Source: RPQJ01 sp963744735
GTDB taxonomy: Bacteria > Pseudomonadota > Gammaproteobacteria > Steroidobacterales > Steroidobacteraceae
NCBI GenBank assembly: GCA_963744735.1
Contig: CAVUVH010000017.1
Span: 1-64,000, forward strand
DNA length: 64,000 nucleotides
Direction: 5' to 3'
Position 1 is the first letter of the stretch. Each line of letters begins with the position of its first letter. The notes under the pieces are model-generated. The model worked only from the letters and a program-made list of their open reading frames with translations. It was not told the origin of the DNA and ran no database searches. Both the position numbers and the translations under genes were made by a program. Positions 34,766 through 46,335 of the stretch are shown piece by piece.

Positions 34766-37700
34766 GTTCACGCGTGCCAGAACTGTCGACCGAGGTGCGG
34801 GTCGATCCGGAGAATCCCTGGATCGGCCTGTCGAGCTACGACGAGGACACCCGCGCCTATTTCCACGGCCGCGACGACGAGGCCGCGGAACTCGCGCGGC
34901 GCGTGCAGCGCAAGCAGCTGACGATCCTGTTCGGCCAGTCCGGTCTCGGCAAGACCTCGCTGCTGCGCGCCGGCCTGGTGCCGCGGCTGCGCGGCGAGGG
35001 CTTCTGCCCGGTCTACGTCCGCGTGGACTACTCGCCCGACACGCCGTCACCGGCCGAGCAGATCAAGCAGGCCATCTTCAAGGTGACCGCCGAGGCGGGG
35101 CACTGGACGCGCGCCGGCTCGGCCGTCGAGGGCGAGTCGCTGTGGGAGTTCCTGCACCATCGCGGCGACCTGCTGCGCGACCGTGACGGCAAGCCGCTGC
35201 TGCCGCTGCTGATCTTCGACCAGTTCGAGGAGATCTTCACGCTGGCACAGGCCGACGACGCCGGCCGGCGGCGCGCCCAGGAATTCATCGAGGAACTGGC
35301 CGACCTGGTCGAGAACCGGCCGCCGCACGCGCTCGAGCGGCGCCTGGAAAACGACGATGCGGCCGCCGACGATTTCGATTTCGCCCGCGCCGACTACCGC
35401 ATCCTGATCTCGCTGCGCGAGGATTACCTGGCGCACCTCGAGAGCGTGAAGGGCGTGATGCCGTCGATCACGCAGAACCGCATGCGGCTGGCGCGCATGA
35501 CCGGCGCACAGGCGCTCACCGCCGTGCTCAAGCCGGGCGGCCGGCTGGTGTCGCAGGAGGTGGCGGAGTCGATCGTGCGCTTCGTCGCCGGCGGTTCGGA
35601 GCTGCAGAACGCGGAAGTCGAGCCTTCGCTGCTGAGCCTGATCTGCCGTGAGCTCAACACGGTGCGCCAGTCGCAGGGCAAGGCCGAGATCTCGGCCGAC
35701 CTGCTGGCCGGCTCGCGCGACACGATCCTGTCGGAGTTCTACGAGCGCGCGCTGGCGGACCAGCCGGCGGGCGTGCGGCGCGTGATCGAGGACGAACTGC
35801 TGACGGAATCAGGCTACCGCGAGAGCCTGGCCGAGGAGCGCGTGGCCAAGGCGCTGCTCGCGGCCGGCGCCGCGCCCGACGCGCTGGCGAAGCTGGTCGA
35901 CCGCCGCCTGCTGCGCATCGAAGAACGCCTCGACATGCGCCGCGTCGAGCTGACGCACGACGTGCTCTGCAGCGTGGTCCGCGCCAGCCGCAACCTGCGG
36001 CAGGAACGCGAGGCGCGTGACGAGGCCGAGCGGCAGCTGGCTCGCGCAGCAGGAAAGGGCGGCCGAAACCCGGCGCACGCTGCAGAAGACCCGCCGCTTC
36101 GCCATGATCGCCGCGGGCCTGATGCTGGTGGCGCTGGTCAGCGCGGTGTTCGGCTGGGTCAACTGGAATCGCGCCCGGGTGGCCGACCAGCAGGCGCAGC
36201 AGGCGCGCGCCGACGCCGAGAAGCTCGTCGGCTTCCTGATCGAGGATTTCTACGCCGAGCTCGAACCCACCGGCCAGCTCGAGACCATGGGCAAGCTCGC
36301 GCACATGGCGGTCAGCTACTACGACGGCCTGCCCAGCGAACTGCTGACGCCGCAGACACGGATCTACCGCGGCATGGCGCTGGTCCGCGAAGCGGGTGCG
36401 CTGGTGTCGAGCGGCGACATCGCCGCGGCGAATCCGAAGCTCGACGAGGCCTGGTCCATCTTCGACCAGCTGCGCCAGGACGGCGACACCAGCGAGGCGG
36501 TGGCGGTCGGACTCGCGCTGGCCAAGTTCGTGCGCTACTCCAGCTGGGGCGTCACCGGTGCGCCGGGCTCGAAGGCCAGCGACCTGCAGGACACCGCCGA
36601 CCTGCTGCGGCCATGGATCGCGCGCGAGGGCACCTCGCCGCAGACGAAGATGCTGTACGCGGACGTGCTCAATTACCTGTCGCATACGATGCCCGTCGAC
36701 GAGAGAATCGCCACTGCCGAGGAAGGGCGCAGGATCCTGCTCGAACTGGGTGCGCGTGATCTCTCCAACCTGGCCGCTGCATCGATCTACGCCGACACCA
36801 GCGATTCGCAGGCGCGCCACGCGCTGCGGGCCGGCCAGGTGGCCGAGGCGGAAGAGCTCGCACTCGAGGTGTACCAGGTTGCCGAGAAGGTGCTGGCGCG
36901 GCGGCCCGGCGACCTGCGCTCGATGGCCAACCGTGTGCTGGCCGCCGGATTCCTGGGATCCCTGGCGATGCGTCGCTACGACCCGGCGACGGCGCTCGAG
37001 CATGCGAATCGTTCGGCGCTGGCCGGCGAGAACTACGTGCGCTTCAACCCGTCCGACCTGGGTTCCTGGGCTTACTGGATCCTGGGCAAGGCCCAGGTGG
37101 CGGCATTCCAACTCGAACAGGGCAGGGTGGGTGATGCCCTGGCCAGTTACCGCAGCACGGTGGCGCTGGGCGAGGACCCGCGACGGCCGGCCAGCCTGGC
37201 GCCGGTGTTGTGGAACCAGTGGCCGCCGTTGGTGGTGCTCGAGGCCCGGTCGGGCGACTTCGCTGCGGCCGAGCGTATCGTTGCAGCGGACCCGGGTGGC
37301 ATTCGGCGAGGCGGCGGCGCTGGAAAAGCCAGGCTCGAATCGCCGCAAGCTGTTCGACTTCGGCCTCGAGGGCCTGCGCCTGCGGATCGAGGCCTTCCGC
37401 GGCAACGACGCGCAGGTGTTCGAGGCGTCCGGCCAGCTGGCCGCCGAACTGGAGGCGCTGGACCTCAGCAACGAGGATGCCGGCGGGGCGGTGATGCGGC
37501 CCGCGGTTGCCCGCAACAACATGATCCGGGCCCAGCTGGCCAACCGGACACAGGCGGGACTGCGCCTCGGCCGTTACGGCGAGGCGGAACAGGCCGCACG
37601 ACAGCGGCTGGCCCTGCCGCCGAATCCGGTCTCCGAATTCGATCCGCAGGACGAGATCTCGCGGGCACAGATCACGCTGGCGCACGCACTGGTGGGACAG

Positions 37701-37967
37701 GGCCGGCAGCGACGAGGCGCGCCAGATCCTGGACGCCGAGCTGCCACGCTACCGCAAGCTGCAGGAGCAGGGCGCGCAGGGCCTCGAGCTTCCGTCGTGA
37801 CCTGGCCTACGCGCTGTACGTCGATGCCATCGCCCGGCCGGCGCAGGATCCGCAGCGCAAGGCGGCGCTGGTGGCCGCACGGCGCTACGCTCGATGGGCT
37901 CTCGGCGGAAGCGCGCCAGCTGCTCGACATCCGCGAGCTGTACGCACGGATCGCCGCCGCCGGCTGA
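34762..37967 (+). CDS. nSTAND-type NTPase with transmembrane helix and TPR-like repeats (frameshifted)
   Basis: A ~1070-residue signal-transduction ATPase. The N-terminus has 'NPWIGLSSYDEDTRAYFHGR', typical of nSTAND1, Walker A 'FGQSGLGKTSLLRAG' (residues ~57-71), Walker B 'LLPLLIFDQFEEIF' (~147-159) and a sensor region 'DYRILISLREDYLAHLESV'. A winged-helix part 'VDRRLLRIEERLDMRRVELT' follows. One transmembrane helix, 'FAMIAAGLMLVALVSAVFGW', lies at about residue 445-470. The remaining ~600 residues are helical repeats such as 'LRAGQVAEAEELALEVYQVA', likely TPR. Shifts lie near 36055, 37300, 37708, 37790 and 37887. ATGA overlap couples it to the SIR2-TIR gene. It is probably a sensor and activator of that effector. 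Confidence 0.8.
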
Positions 37968-37996
37968 CGTCCCGGCGGAGTTCCGTGTACGCGGCC

Positions 37997-39428
<1,432 letters not shown>

Positions 39429-39468
39429 ATCAATTGGTTACGCTTGACTATTAAGGTGATGTGGGCGC

Positions 39469-40278
39469 TCAGGCCGGGTCTGCGAAGCCGAAGAATTTTA
39501 GCGCATTGGCGGTCGTGGCGGCAGCCACGCGGGCGTAGGGCTCGTCCCGGCAGGCGGCAATCACGCGGGTGATGTGCGGCAGGAATTTCGGCTCGTTGCG
39601 CCGGTGCGATGGCCGGGGCTGCAGGTCGCGCGGCAGCAGGTACGGCGCGTCGGTCTCGACCAGCAGCCGGTCGAGCGGCACCTGCCGCACCAGCTCGCGC
39701 AGGTGCTGGCCGCGCCGCTCGTCGCAGATCCAGCCGGTGATGCCGACCATGAGCCCGAGGTCGAGGTAGTCGTGCAGCTCGCGCGCATCACCGGTGAAGC
39801 AATGCGCGACGCCGGCGGTGAGACGCGGCCGGTGCTCGCGCAGGATCGCCATGAAGGCGTCGTGCGCATCGCGCTGGTGCAGGAACACGGGTTTGCCCAG
39901 CTCGACTGCCAGCTGCAGCTGCCAGTGGAACGCGCGCTCCTGGTCGGCGTGGCTCGAGAAGTTGCGGAAGTAGTCGAGGCCGCACTCGCCGGCGGCACCC
40001 ACCTCGGGCGCCATCAGCAGTGCGCGCAGCCGCGGCAGGTCCTCGGCGCGCAGTTCCGCCGCGTGGTGCGGATGCACGCCGGCGGTGGCACGAAAGACAT
40101 CCGGCCGGGTCCGCACCAGCTCGATCGCGCGCTGCGAGCTGTCGAGGGTGCTGCCGGTGATCACCATGTGGCACACGCCGGCGGCGAGTGCGTGCGCCAC
40201 GACCTCGTCGCGATCGTGGTCGAAGCTGTCGTGGGCCAGGTTCAGGCCGATGTCGACCAGGGGCGGAGGCGGGGTCAT
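39469..40278 (-). CDS. tatD: TatD family metal-dependent hydrolase
   Basis: An intact 269-residue TatD-type DNase or phosphoesterase. 'LVDIGLNLAHDSFDHDRDEV' is the first metal site in its TatD variant (IGLNL), followed by 'RATAGVHPHHA', 'GAAGECGLDYFRNFS' (Glu ligand), 'PVFLHQRDAHDAFMAILREH', 'TAGVAHCFTGDARELHDYLD' and 'RLLVETDAPYLLPRDL' (Asp ligand). E. coli TatD is a 3'-5' exonuclease acting in DNA quality control. It is transcribed in the same direction as the M20 dipeptidase, with an AT-rich 40-base gap that may hold a promoter. Confidence 0.93.
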   Translation of the reverse strand: MTPPPPLVDIGLNLAHDSFDHDRDEVVAHALAAGVCHMVITGSTLDSSQRAIELVRTRPDVFRATAGVHPHHAAELRAEDLPRLRALLMAPEVGAAGECGLDYFRNFSSHADQERAFHWQLQLAVELGKPVFLHQRDAHDAFMAILREHRPRLTAGVAHCFTGDARELHDYLDLGLMVGITGWICDERRGQHLRELVRQVPLDRLLVETDAPYLLPRDLQPRPSHRRNEPKFLPHITRVIAACRDEPYARVAAATTANALKFFGFADPA

Positions 40279-40329
40279 GCAGGGGTGGCTGTGTTAAATT
40301 GCGGTGCATCCCCAGACTAGCGAGTCCGC

Positions 40330-41552
40330 ATGGCACTGGACAAGACAGCGCTCGAAAGCCTGCGCATCGAGCGGGACGAGGGCGCCGAGAAGTATCGCGA
40401 GCGCGGCGGTTCGCGCCGCTGGCTCTGGTACGTGGTCGCGGCGGTCGCCGTGGTCGCGGCCGTGTTCGCCTGGCGCGCACTGAACAGCGCCGTGCCGGTG
40501 ACCACGTTCACGGTCGAATCCTCTGCCGCCGCCAATGGCACGGTGCTCAATGCGTCGGGCTACGTCGTGGCGCGCCGGCTGGCCACCGTCAGCTCCAAGG
40601 TCACGGGCCGCGTCGCCGAAGTGCTGTTCGAGGAAGGTGCCGAGGTCAAGGCAGGGCAGGTGCTGGCGCGCCTCGATCGCGCCACCGACGAAGCGCAGTA
40701 CGCCGTGGCCCGCGCCAGTGCCGAGGCCGCGCGTCGCAGCCTGCGCGAGATCGAAGTGCGCTTAGCCGACGCGCGCCGGACCCTCGAGCGCAACCGCTCG
40801 CTGGTCGAGCGCAAGCTGGTGTCGCAGAGCGTGCTCGACGGCGCCGAGGCCGAGGTGGCCGCGCTCGGCGCGCGACTCGCGGCCGCGCGGGCCGACGTGG
40901 ACGTTGCCAATGCCCAGGTCGACCTCAGCCAGCAGGGCCTCGCCGACCTCGAGATCCGCGCGCCGTTCAGCGGCGTGGTGCTGTCGAAGGATGCCCAGCC
41001 CGGCGAGATGGTGTCGCCGATGTCGGCCGGCGGCGGCTTCACCCGCACCGGCGTGGCCACCATCGTCGACATGGACTCGCGCGAAATCGAGGTCGACGTC
41101 AACGAGTCCTACATCAACCGCGTCAGTGCCGGGCAGAAGGTCGAAGGCGTGCTCGATGCCTATCCGGACCTCAAGATCCCGGCGCACGTGATCAGCATCG
41201 TGCCCACCGCCGACCGGCAGAAGGCCACGGTGCGCGTGCGGATCGGCCTCGACCAGCTCGACCCGCGCATCCTGCCGGACATGGGCATCAAGGTGAGTTT
41301 CCTCGAGGACACCGCGCAAGCTGCGGCGAAGGCCGCGTTCGAGGTTCCTGCCGGGGCGGTCGCGCGCGAGGGCGACGCCGCGTTTGTCTGGGTCGTGCGC
41401 GACGGCAAGGTCGAGCGGCGCGCCGTGACCGCCGGCCCCGCGCGCGACGGCCAGGTGCCGGTCACGGACGGGCTCGCCGGCGGCGAGTCGATCGTGGTCG
41501 ACGCGCCGAAGCGCCTGCGCGAGGGCACGGCCGTGGAGCTGAAGGCGGCGTC

Positions 41553-41556
<4 letters not shown>
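40330..41556 (+). CDS. periplasmic adaptor (HlyD/MacA-type) of ABC exporter
   Basis: An intact 408-residue membrane-fusion protein. A short cytosolic start is followed by a transmembrane helix, 'WLWYVVAAVAVVAAVFAW'. Then come the lipoyl half-motif 'SGYVVARRLATVSSKVTGRV', the coiled-coil hairpin 'YAVARASAEAARRSLREIEV', 'LVERKLVSQSVLDGAEAEVA', the second lipoyl part 'LADLEIRAPFSGVVLSKDAQ', and beta-barrel domain segments 'EIEVDVNESYINRVSAGQKV'. It should link the inner-membrane ABC complex encoded downstream to an outer-membrane channel not seen here. Its stop overlaps the ATPase start (ATGA). Exported cargo is unknown. Confidence 0.9.
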
Positions 41557-42259
<703 letters not shown>

Positions 42260-42263
<4 letters not shown>

Positions 42264-43426
42264 TCGGCGTCGCCAAATACCTGCCGCTGCTGGCCTCGAG
42301 CCTGCGCCGCAAGCGGCTGCGCACGTTCTTCACGGTGGCCTCGATCCTGATCGCGTTCCTGCTGTACGGGCTGGCGCAGTCGCTGCAGTACGCGCTGAAG
42401 TCGGGCGTCGACGTGGCCGGCGCCGACCGCCTGCTGACCATGCACAAGGTGTCGTTCACGCAGTTGCTGCCGGCCAGCTACGAGAGCCGCATCAGGGCGG
42501 TGGACGGCGTGGTCGCGGTGTCGCCGCAGACCTGGTTCGGCGCCTGGTTCCAGGACGAGCGCAACCAGTTTCCGGCGTTCCCGAGCGACCCCGAGGCTTA
42601 CCTGCGCATCTACCCGGAGATCATCCTGCCCGAGGACCAGAAGCAGGACTGGTTTGCCGACCGCGGCGGCGCGCTGGTCGGCCGCGCGATTGCCGACCTG
42701 TACGGCTGGAAGCTGGGTGACCAGATCCCGCTCAAGTCCGCGATCTGGCGCCGCATGGACGGCTCCGACACCTGGGACATCACCGTCCGCGCGATCTACG
42801 ACCTGCCGGAAGGCGGCGACACGCGCCAGTTGGTGCTGCACCAGGAGTACTTCGAGGAGGCCAAGCAGCAGGCCAAGGGCCTGATCGGCTGGTACGTCGT
42901 CAGGGTGGATGACGTCAGCCGGGCGCAGGCCATTGGCAAGCAGATCGACGCGATGTTCGCCAACTCGCCGTACGAGACCAAGACCTCGTCCGAGCGCGCG
43001 ATGGCGCAGTCGTTCGTCAACCAGGTGGGCAACATCGGCGCGATCATCTCGGCAATCGTGGCCGCGGTGTTCTTCACCATGCTGCTGGTCACCGCCAACA
43101 CCATGGCGCAGTCGGTGCGCGAGCGCACCAGCGAGCTCGGCGTGCTGAAGACGCTGGGCTTCAGCAACGGCGGGGTGCTGGGGCTGGTGCTGGCGGAGTC
43201 CGTGCTGGTGACCGTGCTCGGCGGCCTGCTCGGCATGTTCTTCGCCTGGTGGATCGGCATCCAGTTCGCCTCGACGCTCGAGCAGTACCTGCCGGGCTTC
43301 CGTGTCTCGCCCGCCACGTTCCTGCAGTCGCTGCTGTACATGGTGGCGCTCGGCGTGGTCGCGGGCACGGTGCCGGCCTGGCAGGCGATGCGGCTGCGCA
43401 TCGTCGAAGCGCTGCGGCGCGACTGA
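42260..43426 (+). CDS. FtsX/MacB-type ABC permease 1
   Basis: An intact 388-residue permease with the MacB layout: one N-terminal helix 'LRTFFTVASILIAFLLYGLA', a ~220-residue periplasmic domain ('VDGVVAVSPQTWFGAWFQDE', 'RRMDGSDTWDITVRAIYDL'), then three C-terminal helices beginning 'IGAIISAIVAAVFFTMLLVT' with the FtsX core 'VRERTSELGVLKTLGFSNGG'. It is a different protein from permease 2 downstream, so the complex is probably a heterodimer on one ATPase. Confidence 0.92.
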
Positions 43427-43432
43427 GCCGGC

Positions 43433-44629
43433 ATGAGCCTGCGCGCCTCCTTCAACCAGCTGCTGACCGTGACGGGGATGAACCTGCGCAACCTGCCGTC
43501 GCGCATCGGCACCTCGCTGGTCGCCGTGATCGGCATCGGCGGCGTGGTCGCGGTGCTGGTGTCGCTGCTGTCGATGGGCGAGGGGTTCCGCGCGGCGCTC
43601 GACCTGTCCGGGCGCGAGGACGTGGCGATGATCCTGCGGGGCGGCTCGCCGGACGAGCTGTCGAGCTCGATCGGCCGCGAGGAGTACAGCGTCATCGTGC
43701 TCGCGCCGGGCATCGCCCGCGACGCGCGCGGGCCGATCGTGTCGGGCGAGCTGTACTCGATCGTCGACCTGCCCATGCGCAGCACCGGCACCGGCGCCAA
43801 CGTGCCGTTCCGCGGCGTGGGCGAGCGCGGACCCGAGCTGCGCGACGGCTTCGGCATCGTCGCCGGCCGCATGTTCCAGCCGGGCCAGAACGAGGTCATC
43901 GTCGGCCGCGGCGCGTTCTCGCAGTTCGAGGGCATCGACCTCGGCCGCGAGGTGAAGTGGGGCTCGCAGACCTGGAAGGTCGTCGGCGTGTTCGAGGCGG
44001 GCGGCAGCGTGTCGGAGTCCGAAGTCTGGACCGACGCGGTCGTGCTGCGAGGCGTCTATCGTCGCGGCAACACGGTGCAGAGCGTGCGCGCGCGGCTCAC
44101 CTCGGCCGCCGCGCTGCAGACGGTCAAGGCGAACCTCGAGCGCGATCCGCGGCTCAACCTGTCGGTGCGCTCCGAGCAGGCGTTCTATGCCGACCAGTCC
44201 CGCATCCTGCTGGCCCTGATCAAGTACGTCGGCACCACCATCGCGGTGCTGATGGGCGTGGGGGCCGTGTTTGCCGCGCTCAACACCATGTATTCGGCGG
44301 TGTCGTCGCGCACCCGCGAGATCGCCACGCTGCGCGCGCTGGGTTTCAGCGCGGCGCCGGTGGTCGCCTCGGTGCTGCTGGAGTCGGCCGTGCTCGGGCT
44401 GCTGGGCGGCGTGGTCGGCGGCCTGCTGGTGTACCTCGGGCTCAACGGCTACCAGGCGACCACGCTCAACTTCGGCAGCTTCAGCCAGCTGACGTTCGCC
44501 TTCACCGTCACGCCCAACCTGCTGGTGACCGGGCTCTGGTACTCGCTCATACTCGGCGTGGTCGGCGGCCTGCTGCCGGGCATCCGCGCAGCGCGCATGC
44601 CGGTGACGACGGGCCTGAGGGAACTGTAA
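43433..44629 (+). CDS. FtsX/MacB-type ABC permease 2
   Basis: An intact 398-residue permease, second of the pair. The N-terminal helix is 'IGTSLVAVIGIGGVVAVLVS'. The periplasmic domain includes 'EDVAMILRGGSPDELSSSIG' and 'FGIVAGRMFQPGQNEVIVGR'. The C-terminal helices start at 'YVGTTIAVLMGVGAVFAALN' and contain 'SRTREIATLRALGFSAAPVV', the FtsX motif, ending 'LGVVGGLLPGIRAARMPVTT'. It starts six bases after permease 1. The periplasmic domain is shorter in beta structure than classic MacB, as in exporters of unknown lipid or peptide cargo. Confidence 0.92.
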   Translation: MSLRASFNQLLTVTGMNLRNLPSRIGTSLVAVIGIGGVVAVLVSLLSMGEGFRAALDLSGREDVAMILRGGSPDELSSSIGREEYSVIVLAPGIARDARGPIVSGELYSIVDLPMRSTGTGANVPFRGVGERGPELRDGFGIVAGRMFQPGQNEVIVGRGAFSQFEGIDLGREVKWGSQTWKVVGVFEAGGSVSESEVWTDAVVLRGVYRRGNTVQSVRARLTSAAALQTVKANLERDPRLNLSVRSEQAFYADQSRILLALIKYVGTTIAVLMGVGAVFAALNTMYSAVSSRTREIATLRALGFSAAPVVASVLLESAVLGLLGGVVGGLLVYLGLNGYQATTLNFGSFSQLTFAFTVTPNLLVTGLWYSLILGVVGGLLPGIRAARMPVTTGLREL

Positions 44630-44633
44630 GTCG

Positions 44634-45407
44634 ATGCGCAGCCTCGGTCGCGGCGCCGCGGGAACCGCCCCCGGCACACACTCCAGCCAGATGCCCTTGT
44701 GGACGGACCGCGAGGCCGTCAGCGCCTGGAACGTGCGCATCAGCCGCCGCGCAAAGCGCATGGCGATCCGCGTGTTTCCGGGCGGGCGGGTCGAGGTCGT
44801 CGTGCCGGCCGGGGCCGGCCTGCCGGCGGTCGAGCGGTTTGTCGCGCGCCACCGCGACTGGGCCGAGCGACGCGCGCACGAGCTGCGGCAGAGCGCGCCG
44901 GTGGCGGCCGACCGCCAGCCGTCGCAGATCCGGCTGGAACTCCTCGGCCGCGAGTGGGCTGTGGAGTACCTCACCGGCACGCGCCGGCAGGTGACGGACA
45001 TCGACGGCACGCGGCTGCGGGTGCAGATGCCGCAGGTGACCGAGCGCCAGGTGGCGCAGACGCTGATTCCCTGGCTCACGCGCCTGGCGAGCCACGAGCT
45101 CTCGCAGCGGCTGCGTCCGCTCGCGCACGAGCTCGGTATCGATTACGCGCGCATGAGCGTGCGCCGCCAGCGCACGCGCTGGGGCAGCTGCTCCACGCAG
45201 GGCACGATCAGCCTCAACGTCTGCCTGCTGTTCCAGAGCCCGGCCGTGGTGCGTTACCTGATGGTCCACGAGCTGTGCCATCGCCGGCACATGAACCATT
45301 CGCGGCGCTTCTGGGCGCTGGTCGAGTCGCTCGAGCCGGGCTGGAAGCCGCTCGACGCCGAACTGCTGCAGGGCTGGCGCAAGGTGCCGGCGTGGGTGTT
45401 TCCGTGA
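44634..45407 (+). CDS. YgjP-type zinc metallopeptidase
   Basis: An intact 257-residue protein of the YgjP/DUF45 (M48-like) family. The N-terminal part 'VRISRRAKRMAIRVFPGGRV' is the family start. The zinc site is 'YLMVHELCHRRHMNHSRRFW' (HExxH variant HELCH plus a downstream His), and 'RWGSCSTQGTISLNVCLLFQ' is the conserved substrate-side segment. Family members are related to SprT and bacterial UTP pyrophosphatase-like proteins and are presumed cytosolic proteases. ATG 44634 gives an unusual 20-residue leader; ATG 44691 is an alternative. The stop overlaps the kynA GTG (GTGA). Confidence 0.85.
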   Translation: MRSLGRGAAGTAPGTHSSQMPLWTDREAVSAWNVRISRRAKRMAIRVFPGGRVEVVVPAGAGLPAVERFVARHRDWAERRAHELRQSAPVAADRQPSQIRLELLGREWAVEYLTGTRRQVTDIDGTRLRVQMPQVTERQVAQTLIPWLTRLASHELSQRLRPLAHELGIDYARMSVRRQRTRWGSCSTQGTISLNVCLLFQSPAVVRYLMVHELCHRRHMNHSRRFWALVESLEPGWKPLDAELLQGWRKVPAWVFP

Positions 45408-46285
45408 GCGACAAGCGCGACGACGACCACGGCGCGCGCCGGCCGTCGCTCGGCTCGCACGTCGAGCTGGCGGGCGAGGGCGTGCACTGGGACCTGGGCG
45501 AGTCGCTCAGTTACGGCGACTACCTGCACCTGGACAAGCTGCTCGGCGCCCAGGCGCCGCTGTCGGGCCAGCACGACGAGATGCTGTTCATCGTCATGCA
45601 CCAGGCCTCCGAGCTGTGGATGAAGCTCTGCATCCACGAGCTGCGGGCCGCGATGGCGCAGATCCGCCAGGACGCGCTCGACCCGGCGTTCAAGATGCTG
45701 GCGCGGGTGTCGCGGGTGCAGGCGCAGCTGACGCAGTCGTGGGACGTGCTCAGCACCATGACCCCGGCCGACTACTCCGCGTTCCGCGATTCGCTCGGCA
45801 AGTCCTCCGGCTTCCAGAGCCACCAGTACCGCACGCTCGAGTACCTGCTGGGCAACAAGAACGGCGCCATGATCGAGGTGCACCGGCGCACGCCCGCGAT
45901 CTACCGGCAGCTGCACGAGGCGCTGCACACGCCCAGCCTGTACGACGAGTCGCTGCGCCTGCTCGGCCGGCGTGGCTTCGCGCTGCCGCCCGACTGCCTC
46001 GAACGCGACTGGAGCGAGCCGTACGTCGAACGGCCCGAGGTGATCGCGGCCTGGCTCGAGGTCTACCGCAACACCGACGAGCACTGGGACCTGTACGAGC
46101 TGGCCGAGAAGCTGGTCGACGTGGACCAGCGCTTCCAGCTGTGGCGGTTCTCGCACCTGAAGACGGTCGAGCGGATCATCGGCTACAAGCGCGGCACCGG
46201 CGGCACCAGCGGCGTGTCGTACCTGGCCAAGGCGCTGGAGCTGCGTTTCTTCCCCGAGCTGTGGAGCGTCCGCACGTCCATGTGA
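45404..46285 (+). CDS. kynA: tryptophan 2,3-dioxygenase
   Basis: An intact 293-residue haem enzyme that opens the tryptophan indole ring to N-formylkynurenine, the first step of the kynurenine path. Hallmarks are 'SYGDYLHLDKLLGAQAPLSG', 'MLFIVMHQASELWMKLCIHE' (distal His), 'SGFQSHQYRTLEYLLGNKN', 'NTDEHWDLYELAEKLVDVDQ' and 'LWRFSHLKTVERIIGYKRGT' with the proximal haem His, ending 'GGTSGVSYLAKALELRFFPE'. It starts with GTG overlapping the YgjP-type stop. Other kynurenine genes are not in the window. Confidence 0.96.
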   Translation: MSDKRDDDHGARRPSLGSHVELAGEGVHWDLGESLSYGDYLHLDKLLGAQAPLSGQHDEMLFIVMHQASELWMKLCIHELRAAMAQIRQDALDPAFKMLARVSRVQAQLTQSWDVLSTMTPADYSAFRDSLGKSSGFQSHQYRTLEYLLGNKNGAMIEVHRRTPAIYRQLHEALHTPSLYDESLRLLGRRGFALPPDCLERDWSEPYVERPEVIAAWLEVYRNTDEHWDLYELAEKLVDVDQRFQLWRFSHLKTVERIIGYKRGTGGTSGVSYLAKALELRFFPELWSVRTSM

Positions 46286-46335
46286 TGTGTAAAATGCCCG
46301 GCCCGCAGGCCCCCAGGCCTGCCCGTGGAAGCGCC

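Noticed and set aside
34327..36050. A genuine TIR-STAND fusion protein
   Set aside because: The joining segment after 'SRLPGG' is out of character, while a one-base correction yields the normal TIR ending and an exact ATGA overlap with a good STAND start.
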